Source of the DNA: Amycolatopsis circi
GTDB lineage: Bacteria; Actinomycetota; Actinomycetes; Mycobacteriales; Pseudonocardiaceae
Reading direction: 5' to 3'
Assembly (NCBI RefSeq): GCF_003385235.1
Contig: NZ_PQIA01000038.1
Location: 1-64,000, forward strand
DNA length: 64,000 bases
Positions within the stretch are counted from its first letter, which is position 1; each line of letters begins with the position of its first letter. The notes under the pieces are model-generated. The model had not been told where the DNA came from. It did not search any database and saw only the letters and a list, made by a program, of their open reading frames with translations. The position numbers were made by a program, and so were the translations under genes. Shown here in pieces: positions 1-7,904 of this stretch.

Positions 1-140
1 GTGGTGTGAGGTGATGCGGGTTGCAGCACGCTTCGCGTGCAAGAAGGTCGGGGTGCGGGGTGCGGGGTGGTGGCGCAGGCAATGGGGTGCGGCACCGCGT
101 TGTCCCGGGTGCTCCGGTACCGGCCCTGGCCCCACCCGGG

Positions 141-191
141 CGAACAGTGTTCGGCGAACGAACAGCCGCCTCTCCGGGATAGAGTGCACCA
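141..191 (+). promoter_or_regulatory. TetR autoregulatory operator and leaderless promoter
   Basis: CGAACAGTGTTCG at 141-153 is a perfect 13-bp palindrome. A further CGAACA at 159-164 pairs with the TGTTCG at 148-153 across 5 bases. A -10-like TAGAGT at 180-185 lies 6 bases before the GTG at 192, so the transcript could begin at the start codon. No good -35 is visible. The half-site GTGTTC/GAAC recurs in the operator at 1764-1792, which suggests that the TetR protein encoded here controls both places. That link is inferred from motif similarity. Confidence 0.5.
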
Positions 192-908
192 GTGGACCCC
201 AAGGAACGGCGCGCGGCACGGCACCAGCCCTCGAAACCCGGAACCAGCCCCAAACCCCGGCGACGCACGGTGCCGATCACCGTCGAGCAGGTCGTCGACA
301 CCGCGTTGGAGATCATCGCGGCCGAGGGATACGAGGCGTTGTCCATGCGCCGTGTGGCCGACGCGTTGAACACGGGTCCCGCTTCGCTCTATGCGCACGT
401 AGTCAACAAGACCGACCTGGACGAGCTGCTCATCGCGCGGCTGAGCGCGAAAATCGTCCTGCCGAAACCGGACGCGGCGAACTGGCGCAATCAGATTCGC
501 GACGTCTGCGCCCAACTGCGCGACCTGTACCTGGCCTACCCCGGAATCTCCGGCGCCGCCTTCGCGGTGGCGCCGACCGACCTCGACACCGCGCGGCTCA
601 CCGAGGGAATGCTGGCGATCCTGCTGAACGGCGGCGTCACGGCGCAGGCTGCGGCTTGGGGTGTTGACGCCCTGCTGCTTTACGTGGCCGCTTACTGCCT
701 GGAGGCGTCGATCGTGCGCCGGCGGGTGGAGGAGAAGGACGCGGTGTGGGTCGTCGGGCGAGACGAGATGCAGCGGCGGCTGGCTTCGTTGCCGGAGGAG
801 GAATTTCCTTATACGGCAAGTCATGCTGTCGAGTTGACTGCGGGTGAGGGACATGACCGGTTCGACTTCGCGGTGGCTTTGATGATCGACGGCCTGACGC
901 GTCGGTAG
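192..908 (+). CDS. TetR-family transcriptional regulator
   Basis: A 238-residue DNA-binding repressor. The N-terminus is basic and Pro-rich. The TetR helix-turn-helix follows at about residues 34-80, with SMRRVADALNTGPASLY as the recognition region and a typical YAHVVNKTDLDEL helix after it. The C-terminal ~150 residues are the effector-binding and dimer domain, resembling the TetR_C_1 type. The GTG at 192 is chosen because a -10-like TAGAGT sits 6 bases upstream, giving a leaderless start. The palindrome at 141-153 suggests autoregulation. The likely target is the esterase/oxidoreductase/MFS operon at 1793-5805, whose promoter holds a related palindrome. The oddity is that the last ~17 codons are copied, in decaying form, in a tandem array directly downstream. 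The ligand is unknown. Confidence 0.85.
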   Translation: MDPKERRAARHQPSKPGTSPKPRRRTVPITVEQVVDTALEIIAAEGYEALSMRRVADALNTGPASLYAHVVNKTDLDELLIARLSAKIVLPKPDAANWRNQIRDVCAQLRDLYLAYPGISGAAFAVAPTDLDTARLTEGMLAILLNGGVTAQAAAWGVDALLLYVAAYCLEASIVRRRVEEKDAVWVVGRDEMQRRLASLPEEEFPYTASHAVELTAGEGHDRFDFAVALMIDGLTRR

Positions 909-1615
909 CCGATCGGTTGCCGCCGTAGCCTGCGGACTCGGTGGTGGTGCGGGGTTTGGCTGGTTCGATTCCGTGGTCGTCTGGATGATGGACGGTTTGA
1001 CGCGTCGTTAGGTGATCAACCGCAGCCCTGTCCGTGGGCCCGCTGGTGGTGTGGGGCGTGGCTGGCTCGATTTTCGTGGTTGTCTGGATGCTCGATCCTC
1101 TGACGCGTCGTTAGGTGATCGGCCGCAGCCTTTGCCCGTGAGCCCGCCGGTGGTGCGGGGCTTGGCTGGTTCGGCTTAGCGGTCGTCTCGATGACGGACG
1201 GTTTGACGCGTCGTTGAGTGATTGGCCGTCGCCGTTGCCTGCGGGCCCGCTGGTGGTGCGGGGCTTGGCTGGTTCGGCTTCGCGGTCGTCTGGACGCTCG
1301 ACGGTTTGACGCGTTGTCAGGTGATCGGCCGTAGCCCTTGCCCGTGGGGCCGCCGGTGGTGCGGGGATTGACCGGTTCGGCTTCGCGGTCGTCTAGATGC
1401 TCGACGGTCTGGTGCGTCGCTACGTGATCGGTCGCCGCCCTTGTCCGCGGACTCACCGGTGGCGCGGGGCTTGGCCGGTTCGAATTCGCGGCCATCTGGA
1501 CGACCGACGGTTGACGCGTCGTTAGATGGACGGCCGCCGTTGCCCTCGGATCCGCCGAGGGTGCGCGGCGTGGCCGGTTCGATTTCACCCTCGTCCGGAT
1601 GACCGGCGGTTTCGC
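858..1615 (+). repeat. Degenerate 103-bp tandem array seeded by the TetR 3' end
   Basis: The anchor TGACGCGTCG, or a close variant, occurs at 895, 998, 1101, 1204, 1307, 1410 and 1512. The first five steps are exactly 103 bp and the sixth is 102 bp. A weaker copy follows near 1613. The first anchor lies inside the TetR gene, where it encodes the terminal LTRR-stop. In the next copies the same frame still reads VVVWMMDGLTRR, VVVWMLDPLTRR and VVSMTDGLTRR, each followed by a stop. Later copies lose the stop or the frame, so decay increases with distance from the gene. A second conserved block, around GGTGGTGCGGGGCTTGGCTG, precedes each copy. The period is not a multiple of three, so this is not a protein repeat. 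No gene is supported between 909 and 1756. Confidence 0.85.
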
Positions 1616-1756
1616 CCGCTGGTCGGTGACGCCGCCGACGCGGTTCAGTCCCGCTCTCTGGCGGATGGCGAGTTTACCCAGGTCAGAGCCTATTCTTCCA
1701 GTCGCGCGCCCGCTCGAAACCACCTCCTCCCCACCCGGCCGCAGGTTTCGTGCGCG

Positions 1757-1792
1757 TTGACAGGAACACCGTTCGTTGATAGAACGGTGTTC
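1757..1792 (+). promoter_or_regulatory. Promoter with palindromic operator for the esterase operon
   Basis: TTGACA at 1757-1762 (consensus -35) and TAGAAC at 1780-1785 (-10) are 17 bases apart. A perfect inverted repeat, GAACACCGTTC at 1764-1774 and GAACGGTGTTC at 1782-1792, covers the spacer and -10 and ends one base before the GTG at 1793. A repressor bound here would block RNA polymerase. The predicted transcription start falls at about 1792-1793, so translation would be leaderless. The TetR protein encoded at 192-908 is the obvious candidate repressor. Confidence 0.75.
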
Positions 1793-3355
1793 GTGGACAA
1801 CCTGACAGCCCAGCACTCAGCCGGATCGGCGGGCACCCCGACCGCGGCTCGGCGACCCGTGGCGGAGACCTTCCACGGCCGGGTCCGGGGCACAGTCGAA
1901 GGCGACGTCGCCGTCTTCCGGGGCATCCCCTTCGCCGCGCCACCGGTGGGCGACTTGCGCTTCGCGGCACCCCAGCCGCCGCACACCTGGGAGGGAGTCC
2001 TCGACGCCGAAGCATTCGGCCCGATCCCGGCCCAGGCGGAAGTGCCGTCTTCCGCCGTGGCGCCGCCGCCGAGCCCAGGGGACGACGGGCGCGGCTGCCT
2101 CACCGCGAATGTCTGGACCACCGACCTCTCCGGCAACCGTCCGGTCATGGTGTGGATCTACGGCGGCGGCTACCTCGCCGGAAGCTCGGCCGACCCGGTG
2201 TACGACGGAGCAGTCCTCGCCGAAGAGGGCGGCGTCGTGGTGGTGACGTTCAACTACCGCGTCGGCGCCGAAGGGTTCGGGCAGATCGCGGGAGCACCGG
2301 CGAACCGCGGGCTGCTGGACCAGGTCGCGGCGCTCGAGTGGGTCCGGGACAACGCGGCCGCGTTCGGCGGCGATCCGGCGCAGGTCACGGTCTTCGGCCA
2401 ATCCGCGGGCGGGGGCGGGGTCGCCGCGTTGCTCGCGATGCCGCGTGCGGCGGGGCTGTTCCGCCGGGTGATCGCGCAGAGTGTGCCGGGAATCTTCGTC
2501 TCTCCGGAACTGGCGGCGGACGTCATGGCCACGATCGCGGCGGGCGTCGGAGTCACAGCCACCGTCGAGGGGCTTCGTGAGATCTCACCGGCCGCACTTG
2601 CCACGGCAGTCGACGCGCTTGATATCCGCGAGTACGCCGATCGCTGGGGTGCTTTCGCCTATGGGGTGACGCCGTTCTCGCCGGTTGTCGACGGCGAGGT
2701 TCTTCCTGACACGCCTTGGAAAGCCCTCAAAAACGGTGCATCGCACGACGTCGAGTTGATCGTCGGGCACACCCGCGACGAGTTCCGGAAGATGCTCGCC
2801 GGGCGCGGGCTGCTCGGGCGGGTCACGGAGGAAATGACGGAAGACGCGCTAAGAGCATTAGCGCCGGACGGCTACCGCGCGGCCTTCCCGGAAAAGACGC
2901 CCGAGCAGCTCTACGAAACCCTCCATTCCGACTGGCTCTTCCGCATGCCCTCGGCAAACCTCGCCCGCGACCACACCGGCCGCTCGTTCCTGTACGAGTT
3001 CGTCGTCGAAGCACCCGGCTTCGGCGGGGCACTGGGAGCTTGCCACGGTGCCGACGTCGCGCTGACGTTCGGCAATCTGACCGGGCCGTTGGTCGAGAAA
3101 CTGCTTGGGCCACAACCGAATGCCGAACTCACCACACTCTCGGCGGAGATGCGAGCGGCCTGGACCGCCTTCGCTCGCGGCGAGGGTCCCGGGTGGGGCG
3201 AGTTCGACGACGCGGGGACGACCTGGGTGATCGGCGCCGACCCGATCGTGCGGTCTTATCCGGAACAACTGTCCGCGAACCTGTGGGCGGGTCACGATTT
3301 CCCGTGCCTGCCTCTTCGAACCTCGGCCGCGGGCCGAGAAGGGAGCACCTCGTGA
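1793..3355 (+). CDS. Type B carboxylesterase / para-nitrobenzyl esterase family
   Basis: An alpha/beta-hydrolase of about 520 residues that should hydrolyse carboxylic esters. Family signatures are present: FRGIPFAAPPVGDLRF near the N-terminus, an oxyanion-hole stretch VWIYGGGYLAGSS, and the nucleophile elbow FGQSAGGGG with Ser at about residue 204. The acid is probably the Glu in HTRDEF (about 330) and the base the His in GACHGAD (about 418). No signal peptide is seen, so it is probably cytoplasmic. The GTG at 1793 is preferred over longer in-frame starts because the promoter and operator end at 1792. The stop overlaps the start of the next gene in a GTGA junction, so it is the first gene of an esterase-oxidoreductase-exporter operon. 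The substrate is not known. Confidence 0.85.
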   Translation: MDNLTAQHSAGSAGTPTAARRPVAETFHGRVRGTVEGDVAVFRGIPFAAPPVGDLRFAAPQPPHTWEGVLDAEAFGPIPAQAEVPSSAVAPPPSPGDDGRGCLTANVWTTDLSGNRPVMVWIYGGGYLAGSSADPVYDGAVLAEEGGVVVVTFNYRVGAEGFGQIAGAPANRGLLDQVAALEWVRDNAAAFGGDPAQVTVFGQSAGGGGVAALLAMPRAAGLFRRVIAQSVPGIFVSPELAADVMATIAAGVGVTATVEGLREISPAALATAVDALDIREYADRWGAFAYGVTPFSPVVDGEVLPDTPWKALKNGASHDVELIVGHTRDEFRKMLAGRGLLGRVTEEMTEDALRALAPDGYRAAFPEKTPEQLYETLHSDWLFRMPSANLARDHTGRSFLYEFVVEAPGFGGALGACHGADVALTFGNLTGPLVEKLLGPQPNAELTTLSAEMRAAWTAFARGEGPGWGEFDDAGTTWVIGADPIVRSYPEQLSANLWAGHDFPCLPLRTSAAGREGSTS

Positions 3356-4254
3356 AATCGGTCCGGTTCAGCACCTTCGGCGGCCCGGAAGTCCTCGAGA
3401 TCGCGGACGTCCCGGATCCGCACCCCGGCCCCGGCGAGGTGCGGATCTCCGTGCGCGCCGCGGGCATCAACGCCAGCGACTGGAAGAAGCGCCAGGGCCT
3501 GATGGACCAGGAACTCCCGCAGACCATGGGGCACGAGGCGGCGGGCGTCGTGGACGAACTCGGCGAGGGCGTCACGGATGTCGCGATCGGCGACCGCGTG
3601 TTCGGTTTCGCCGCTTCCGGTGGCGCACAAGCAGAACTGACCGTCCTGTTCTGCTACGCGCCTATCCCGCCGTCGCTCAGCTTCGCCGAAGCTGCCGCGC
3701 TGCCAGCAGCAACCGAGACCGCAGCGCGTGCGCTCGACCAGCTTGGCGTCAAGAGCGGCACCACGGTGCTCGTCAACGGTGCCTCCGGCAGTGTCGGCGG
3801 TGCTGCGGTTCAGCTCGCGGTGGCCCGGGGAGCGCGCGCGATCGGCACGGGAAGCCCTGCCACACATGATTTTCTGCGCTCGCTCGGAGCCGAACCCGTC
3901 GCCTACGGTCCTGGTATGTCAGACCGGGTCCGCGCGCTCGCGCCCGACGGTGTCGATCTGGCGCTGGACGTCGCCGGAAGCGGCGTCCTGCCGGAGCTGA
4001 TTCAGCTCGCCGGCGGCCCGGAGCACGTCATCACCATCGCCGATTTCGCTGGCTCCCAGCAGTACGGCGTGCGGTTCAGCCGCGGCGACGGCGGACACGC
4101 GCTCTACGTGATATCTCAGCTCGGCGAGTTGATCGAAGCCGGCAAGTTCACCCTGCCCGTCGGGCAGACCTTCCCGCTGACCGAGGTCGCGGAAGCGCAC
4201 CGGGTCGGCGAATCGGGCCGCGTGCGCGGAAAGCTCGTGCTGCTGCCCGGCTGA
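3352..4254 (+). CDS. Zinc-free NADP-dependent quinone oxidoreductase-like (MDR) protein
   Basis: A 300-residue medium-chain dehydrogenase/reductase of the quinone-oxidoreductase branch. The GroES-like domain is N-terminal, with GHEAAGVVDELGEGV and GDRVFGF. It is followed by a Rossmann domain with NGASGSVGGAAVQLA for NADP(H). The zinc-ligand Cys/His pattern of true alcohol dehydrogenases is absent. The likely activity is NADPH-dependent reduction of quinones or enones. The GTG start overlaps the esterase stop by four bases, so translation is coupled. The MFS exporter follows 30 bp later. The set looks like a detoxification operon, processing a compound and then exporting it, under TetR control. 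That role is inference. Confidence 0.85.
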   Translation: MKSVRFSTFGGPEVLEIADVPDPHPGPGEVRISVRAAGINASDWKKRQGLMDQELPQTMGHEAAGVVDELGEGVTDVAIGDRVFGFAASGGAQAELTVLFCYAPIPPSLSFAEAAALPAATETAARALDQLGVKSGTTVLVNGASGSVGGAAVQLAVARGARAIGTGSPATHDFLRSLGAEPVAYGPGMSDRVRALAPDGVDLALDVAGSGVLPELIQLAGGPEHVITIADFAGSQQYGVRFSRGDGGHALYVISQLGELIEAGKFTLPVGQTFPLTEVAEAHRVGESGRVRGKLVLLPG

Positions 4255-4284
4255 CGGGCCCCTCACTTCAATCGAGAGAACCTC

Positions 4285-5805
4285 ATGAATTCTGACCTCT
4301 CGCCGACCGGGACTGCCCAGTCGGCTCCTCGAAGCGCGCTCGGAAACGCCGTGCGCCACAAGCAGCGCTGGCTCGCACTCGTCGTGCTGAGCCTCGCCCA
4401 GCTGATGGACATCCTCGACTCCACCATCGTCAACATCGCCCTCCCGAGCGCGCAGCGCGACCTCGGATTCCCCGCCGATTACCGGCAATGGGTCCTCACC
4501 GGCTACGCGCTCGCGTTCGGCAGTCTCCTGCTCCTCGGTGGCCGGCTCTCTGACTACTTTGGACGGAAGCGGCTGTTCCTCGTCGGCGTCGGCGGTTTCG
4601 CGCTCGCTTCCGCGGTCGGCGGTGCGGCCGGGAACTTCGCGACACTGCTGGCCGCGCGAATCGGCCAAGGCGCGTTCGCCGCGATGCTTGCGCCAGCCGC
4701 ATTGTCGTTGCTGTCTATCACTTTCGCCGATGACGCGAAGGAACGCGGCCGCGCGTTCGGGATCTTCGGCGCGATCTCCGGCGCGGGCGGAGCGGTGGGA
4801 TTGCTGCTGGGCGGCGTCCTCACGCAGAGCCTGTCGTGGCGGTGGTGTCTCTACGTCAACCTGATCATCGCGGCGGTCGCGTTCGCCGGCGGGCTGATTC
4901 TCCTGCACGACGGCGATCGGCCGCAGCGGGTCCGGCTCGACGTCGCGGGCACGGTCGCCGTGGTGCTCGGCCTGATCGGGCTCGTTTTCGGGCTCGGCAC
5001 CGCGGAAAGAAACGGCTGGCACGACATCCGGACGCTCGGGCCAGTGCTCGCGGGCGTCGCGCTCATCGCCGCCTTCGTGGTGATCGAACGCCGCACCGCT
5101 CATCCGCTGCTGCCGCTGCGGGTGATCCTCGACCGGGTCCGCGGAGCGGCGTACCTGACTTTGGGGATCACCGGGACCGGGATGTTCGCGGTCTTCCTGT
5201 TCCTCACGTTCTATCTCGCGAACACGCTGGGGTTCAGCCCGGTGCAGACCGGCGTGGCGTTCCTCCCGATGATCGGCCTGGTCATGGTCGGAGCGGTGTT
5301 CTCCGGTGCGGTGCTCCTGCCGCGCTGGGGACCGCGGCCGATCGTCACCCTGGGATGTCTCCTCGCGGCAGTCGGCATGGTCATCCTCACCGTAATCGGC
5401 GCGGACTCGAGCTACGCCGCGAACATCCTGCCCGCTCTCCTCGTCACCGGCCTCGGATTCGGGTTCATCTTCGGCCCGGTGCAGAACGCCGCGACCAGCG
5501 GAGTCCAGCCGCACGACGCCGGGGTGGCGTCCGCGCTGGTGACGACCGCCCAGCAGATCGGCGGCTCCATCGGGACGGCGGTGTTCAGTTCGCTCACGAC
5601 TTCCGCGATCGCGGGGTACCTGGCCGCGCACCCGGCGACCGCGACCCATCCGGACACCATCGCCGCGGCGACGTTCGCCGGATACCACCTGGTGTTCTGG
5701 ATCGCGGCTGCGGTTTTCCTCGGCAGTGCGGTGCTGGCCGCGCTGCTGTTCCGAAGCGGCCCCTTGCCGTTGCCCGCTGACGAGCGTGACGTGGCAGCAG
5801 TCTGA
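4285..5805 (+). CDS. MFS drug exporter, DHA2 (EmrB/QacA) family
   Basis: A 506-residue inner-membrane proton-coupled exporter with about 14 hydrophobic segments. Motif C-type sequence LDSTIVNIALPSA lies in the first helix and motif A, GGRLSDYFGRKRLF, in the loop after helix 2. Both are hallmarks of 14-helix DHA2 antiporters such as EmrB and QacA. The ATG is preceded by a purine-rich stretch (gagagaa). It follows the oxidoreductase by 30 bp and is probably co-transcribed with it and the esterase. The substrate is probably a hydrophobic or cationic small molecule, possibly the TetR ligand. This is inferred from context. Confidence 0.9.
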   Translation: MNSDLSPTGTAQSAPRSALGNAVRHKQRWLALVVLSLAQLMDILDSTIVNIALPSAQRDLGFPADYRQWVLTGYALAFGSLLLLGGRLSDYFGRKRLFLVGVGGFALASAVGGAAGNFATLLAARIGQGAFAAMLAPAALSLLSITFADDAKERGRAFGIFGAISGAGGAVGLLLGGVLTQSLSWRWCLYVNLIIAAVAFAGGLILLHDGDRPQRVRLDVAGTVAVVLGLIGLVFGLGTAERNGWHDIRTLGPVLAGVALIAAFVVIERRTAHPLLPLRVILDRVRGAAYLTLGITGTGMFAVFLFLTFYLANTLGFSPVQTGVAFLPMIGLVMVGAVFSGAVLLPRWGPRPIVTLGCLLAAVGMVILTVIGADSSYAANILPALLVTGLGFGFIFGPVQNAATSGVQPHDAGVASALVTTAQQIGGSIGTAVFSSLTTSAIAGYLAAHPATATHPDTIAAATFAGYHLVFWIAAAVFLGSAVLAALLFRSGPLPLPADERDVAAV

Positions 5806-5806
5806 G

Positions 5807-5830
5807 ATACGAACGCTAGCCTGGTCGTAT
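5807..5830 (+). promoter_or_regulatory. Palindromic operator and leaderless promoter of truncated TetR gene
   Basis: ATACGA at 5807-5812 and TCGTAT at 5825-5830 form an inverted repeat. Between them lies TAGCCT (5817-5822), a -10 placed 6 bases before the ATG at 5829. This is the usual autoregulatory layout of a TetR gene. It remains intact although the coding sequence that follows is cut short. Confidence 0.55.
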
Positions 5831-6017
5831 GGCAGACACTCGTCCTGGAGGCCGTACCGCCCGTACGCGCGCGGTGGTGCACAACGCCGCGCGCGAGCTG
5901 TTCGCCGAGGGGCGCGAACAGCTGTCAGTGCGGGAAGTGTCCGAGCGGTCGGGTGTGCACGAGGTGACGATCTACCGGCGGTGGGGACGATTCGATCTGC
6001 CGTTCACCGTCCGCTGA
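5829..6017 (+). pseudogene. Truncated TetR regulator (DNA-binding domain only)
   Basis: Only 62 codons remain. They encode the TetR helix-turn-helix (AARELFAEGREQLSVREVS, then SGVHEVTIYRRWG), and the frame ends after FDLPFTVR where a full protein would continue for about 130 more residues. The effector and dimerisation domain is gone, so it is most likely non-functional. A DNA-binding micro-protein cannot be excluded, because the operator and promoter are intact. It follows the exporter by 23 bp. It may be the remains of an older exporter regulator, or of a gene broken by deletion, with the unknown gene at 6049 now abutting it. Confidence 0.75.
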
Positions 6018-6048
6018 ACTGAGTCGCCCGCGGCATAGAATCGGCCGC

Positions 6049-6510
6049 ATGGCCGGCCAGAAGCTCCTCGCTTTCCTCCGCGAGCTACCGGAGACCACCT
6101 CGTGGACAGTGGTCGCCGACGACGCCTCGGTGAGATGGCAACTCAGCGGGTTGACATGGCAGGCCACGGTGCTCGTTGATCCACAGCGCTGGCTCGGGGT
6201 GGAGTTCGCGGCGCGGGATCCGGCGAGCGGCAAACGCGTCACCTACGACATCGACACCGATCTGTACAACATCTCGCAGGACAAATACTTCGAATTCGCC
6301 GGAGAAATCGAAAGCGACATCATCGAATTTCTCGGCAACCTGAGGAACGGTTCAATGCTGAGCGGGAACGACGGGACGAAGTTCGTGCTGGTCTTTCCTC
6401 TCGACGGTTCCTGGGTCCGGGTGGTCCAAGGGCGGTTCATGACCAGCGCGTCGACGCACGCCGATCTCGCTGCGGCCCGGGCCGGTGGAGACTATGTCGT
6501 GGTGCGGTGA
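6049..6510 (+). CDS. Uncharacterised 153-residue protein
   Basis: I do not recognise a family. The protein is soluble, without signal peptide or membrane segment. It has an aromatic and acidic middle (DTDLYNISQDKYFEFAGE) and beta-rich surroundings. A perfect -10 hexamer, TAGAAT at 6036-6041, ends 7 bases before the ATG, so the gene probably has its own leaderless promoter and is not co-transcribed with the TetR remnant. It converges on, and overlaps by 19 bp, the VOC gene on the other strand. The size and isolation resemble immunity-type orphans, but no evidence supports that role. Confidence 0.6.
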   Translation: MAGQKLLAFLRELPETTSWTVVADDASVRWQLSGLTWQATVLVDPQRWLGVEFAARDPASGKRVTYDIDTDLYNISQDKYFEFAGEIESDIIEFLGNLRNGSMLSGNDGTKFVLVFPLDGSWVRVVQGRFMTSASTHADLAAARAGGDYVVVR

Positions 6511-6974
6511 TTGGCCGGTCGGTCGCGTGCCAGCGGCGCGATCCAGGGAGATTCGAGGTCCGCGCGGTGGGCGTCCCAGTCGTGGGTTTCCTTGCTGTAC
6601 AGCCGAATCGACGCGCCGTCCGGATCGTGCACCACGACCAGCCAGCCGAGCAACCCGCGCAACACGCCGGAGTTCGGCACGCCCGCCGCGTCGAACCGGG
6701 TGACCCACGCCTCCACCGCGGACCGGTCGGTTACCGCGAAGGTCACCGGGTCGAAGCCGGACATCGCGGAGGCCGTTCCGGGCGCGAGCCTGAGTTCGAT
6801 CGGCTCTGCTATCCCAGGGAGAGCGATGATATATCCGAACAGCGTCCCGTCCGGCGTGCGATGGTCCCATTGCGGCTGCCGTGTCGCGCCGAACGCGCGT
6901 TCCCACCAATCCAGGCTGCGGTCCAGGTCGCTCGCCGGGAACTTCAGGTGGTGCACTCCGGCCAGGCTCGTCAT
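6492..6974 (-). CDS. VOC-family (glyoxalase/bleomycin-resistance fold) protein
   Basis: A 160-residue single-chain VOC protein. Paired beta-alpha-beta-beta-beta modules begin at GVHHLKFPASDLDRSLDWWERAFG and at FDPVTFAVTDRSAVEAW, and the end motif VVHDPDGASIRLYSKE is typical of the superfamily. Members bind metal and act as lyases, dioxygenases or drug-binding proteins. The reaction here is unknown. Its ATG overlaps the stop of the upstream dehydrogenase in an ATGA junction, so the two form an operon divergent from the MarR gene and probably under its control. Confidence 0.85.
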   Translation of the reverse strand: MTSLAGVHHLKFPASDLDRSLDWWERAFGATRQPQWDHRTPDGTLFGYIIALPGIAEPIELRLAPGTASAMSGFDPVTFAVTDRSAVEAWVTRFDAAGVPNSGVLRGLLGWLVVVHDPDGASIRLYSKETHDWDAHRADLESPWIAPLARDRPANHRTTT

Positions 6975-7825
6975 GCCGACTGCTTCCCGAGGACGACTCG
7001 GACCGCTGCCAGATCGTGGTCGCCGAGGCCGTTGTCCGCGGCCTGGGTGTAGAGCTGGGCGAGCCGGTCCAGCAGCAGATCCGGGACTCCGGCCGACGTC
7101 GCGGCGGCGCGGATGCGGGCGAGGTCCTTGACCGCCGCGCGGACCGGGCTCAGCACCTCGTCGGTTTCGCCGGTCAGCTGGGCCGCGCGGTAGTGCAGGT
7201 ACGGGCTGTCGGCCTTCGAACCGGCGACGGCGCTGAGGAAGAGCTGGAAGTCCAGTCCGAACGATTCGGTCAGCACGGCGGCTTGCGCGGCCATCGCGTT
7301 CAGGCCGAAAAGCCAGGCGTTGCAGGCTAGTTTCAGCAGGCTCGCACCGCCGGGCCGGTCCGCGACATCGACCACAGTGGACGCGAGCGCCTCGAGAACG
7401 GGACTTGCCAGTCGCTTGGCTTCGGGCGCTCCCGCGACCATGAGGGTGAGCCCGCCGCGCTGGGGATTGCCGAGGAACGGCGTGTCGAGGAGGGTGACGC
7501 CGAGCCGTTCCGCGGTCTGGACGATTTGCTCGATGTCCGCGCCGACGGTCGCGCTCTGCAGCACGACCGTTTCGGGGCCGAGGGCAGGCGCGATCTGGTT
7601 CAGCACGTCCAGGACCGCTGCCGTGTCAAACACCGTGACGAGCACGATGTCGGCTGTGCGCGCGGCCTCCGCGGCAGTGGGGAAGACCGCCACGCCGCGC
7701 GCCGCCAACGGCTGGGCGCGGGATTCGGTCCGGTTCCACGCGCGGACCGCGAAGCCGTGCTCCTGGAGTCGTTTTGCCATCTCGGAACCCGCGTCGCCTG
7801 TTCCGAGAACCGCCGCTGTTCGCAT
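6971..7825 (-). CDS. NAD(P)-binding beta-hydroxyacid dehydrogenase / imine reductase-like protein
   Basis: A 284-residue protein of the 6-phosphogluconate / 3-hydroxyisobutyrate dehydrogenase superfamily. The N-terminal dinucleotide fold has AVLGTGDAGSEMAKRLQEHG, with an NADP-type Arg after the second strand (RAWNRTESRA). The substrate-binding GNPQRGGLTLMVAG region follows, and then an all-helical C-terminal dimer domain. In the usual family pattern the catalytic Lys lies in a K-x-x-x-N stretch. Here SLLKLACNAWL fits that position. It may act on hydroxyacids, or on imines like actinomycete imine reductases. It starts 79 bp from the MarR start on the opposite strand, with a palindrome between them. 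Confidence 0.8.
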   Translation of the reverse strand: MRTAAVLGTGDAGSEMAKRLQEHGFAVRAWNRTESRAQPLAARGVAVFPTAAEAARTADIVLVTVFDTAAVLDVLNQIAPALGPETVVLQSATVGADIEQIVQTAERLGVTLLDTPFLGNPQRGGLTLMVAGAPEAKRLASPVLEALASTVVDVADRPGGASLLKLACNAWLFGLNAMAAQAAVLTESFGLDFQLFLSAVAGSKADSPYLHYRAAQLTGETDEVLSPVRAAVKDLARIRAAATSAGVPDLLLDRLAQLYTQAADNGLGDHDLAAVRVVLGKQSA

Positions 7826-7846
7826 GAGGTCCCTCCTGATGTGTCA

Positions 7847-7862
7847 ACTTGACGTATCAAGT
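7847..7862. promoter_or_regulatory. MarR-type operator between divergent genes
   Basis: ACTTGA (7847-7852) and TCAAGT (7857-7862) form a perfect inverted repeat with a 4-bp centre. It sits in the short gap between the divergent dehydrogenase (starts 7825) and the MarR gene. TATCAA at 7855-7860 could serve as a -10 for the MarR gene, so binding would repress it and probably the other side too. Confidence 0.6.
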
Positions 7863-7904
7863 CAGATGTCCGACACTACCGCAAGAGACGACGTGAGGGA
7901 GACG

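Noticed and set aside
1016-1816. A 266-codon minus-strand frame with protein repeats over the tandem array
   Set aside because: The apparent repeats come from the 103-bp DNA period, which is not a multiple of three, and no start signal or domain is present.
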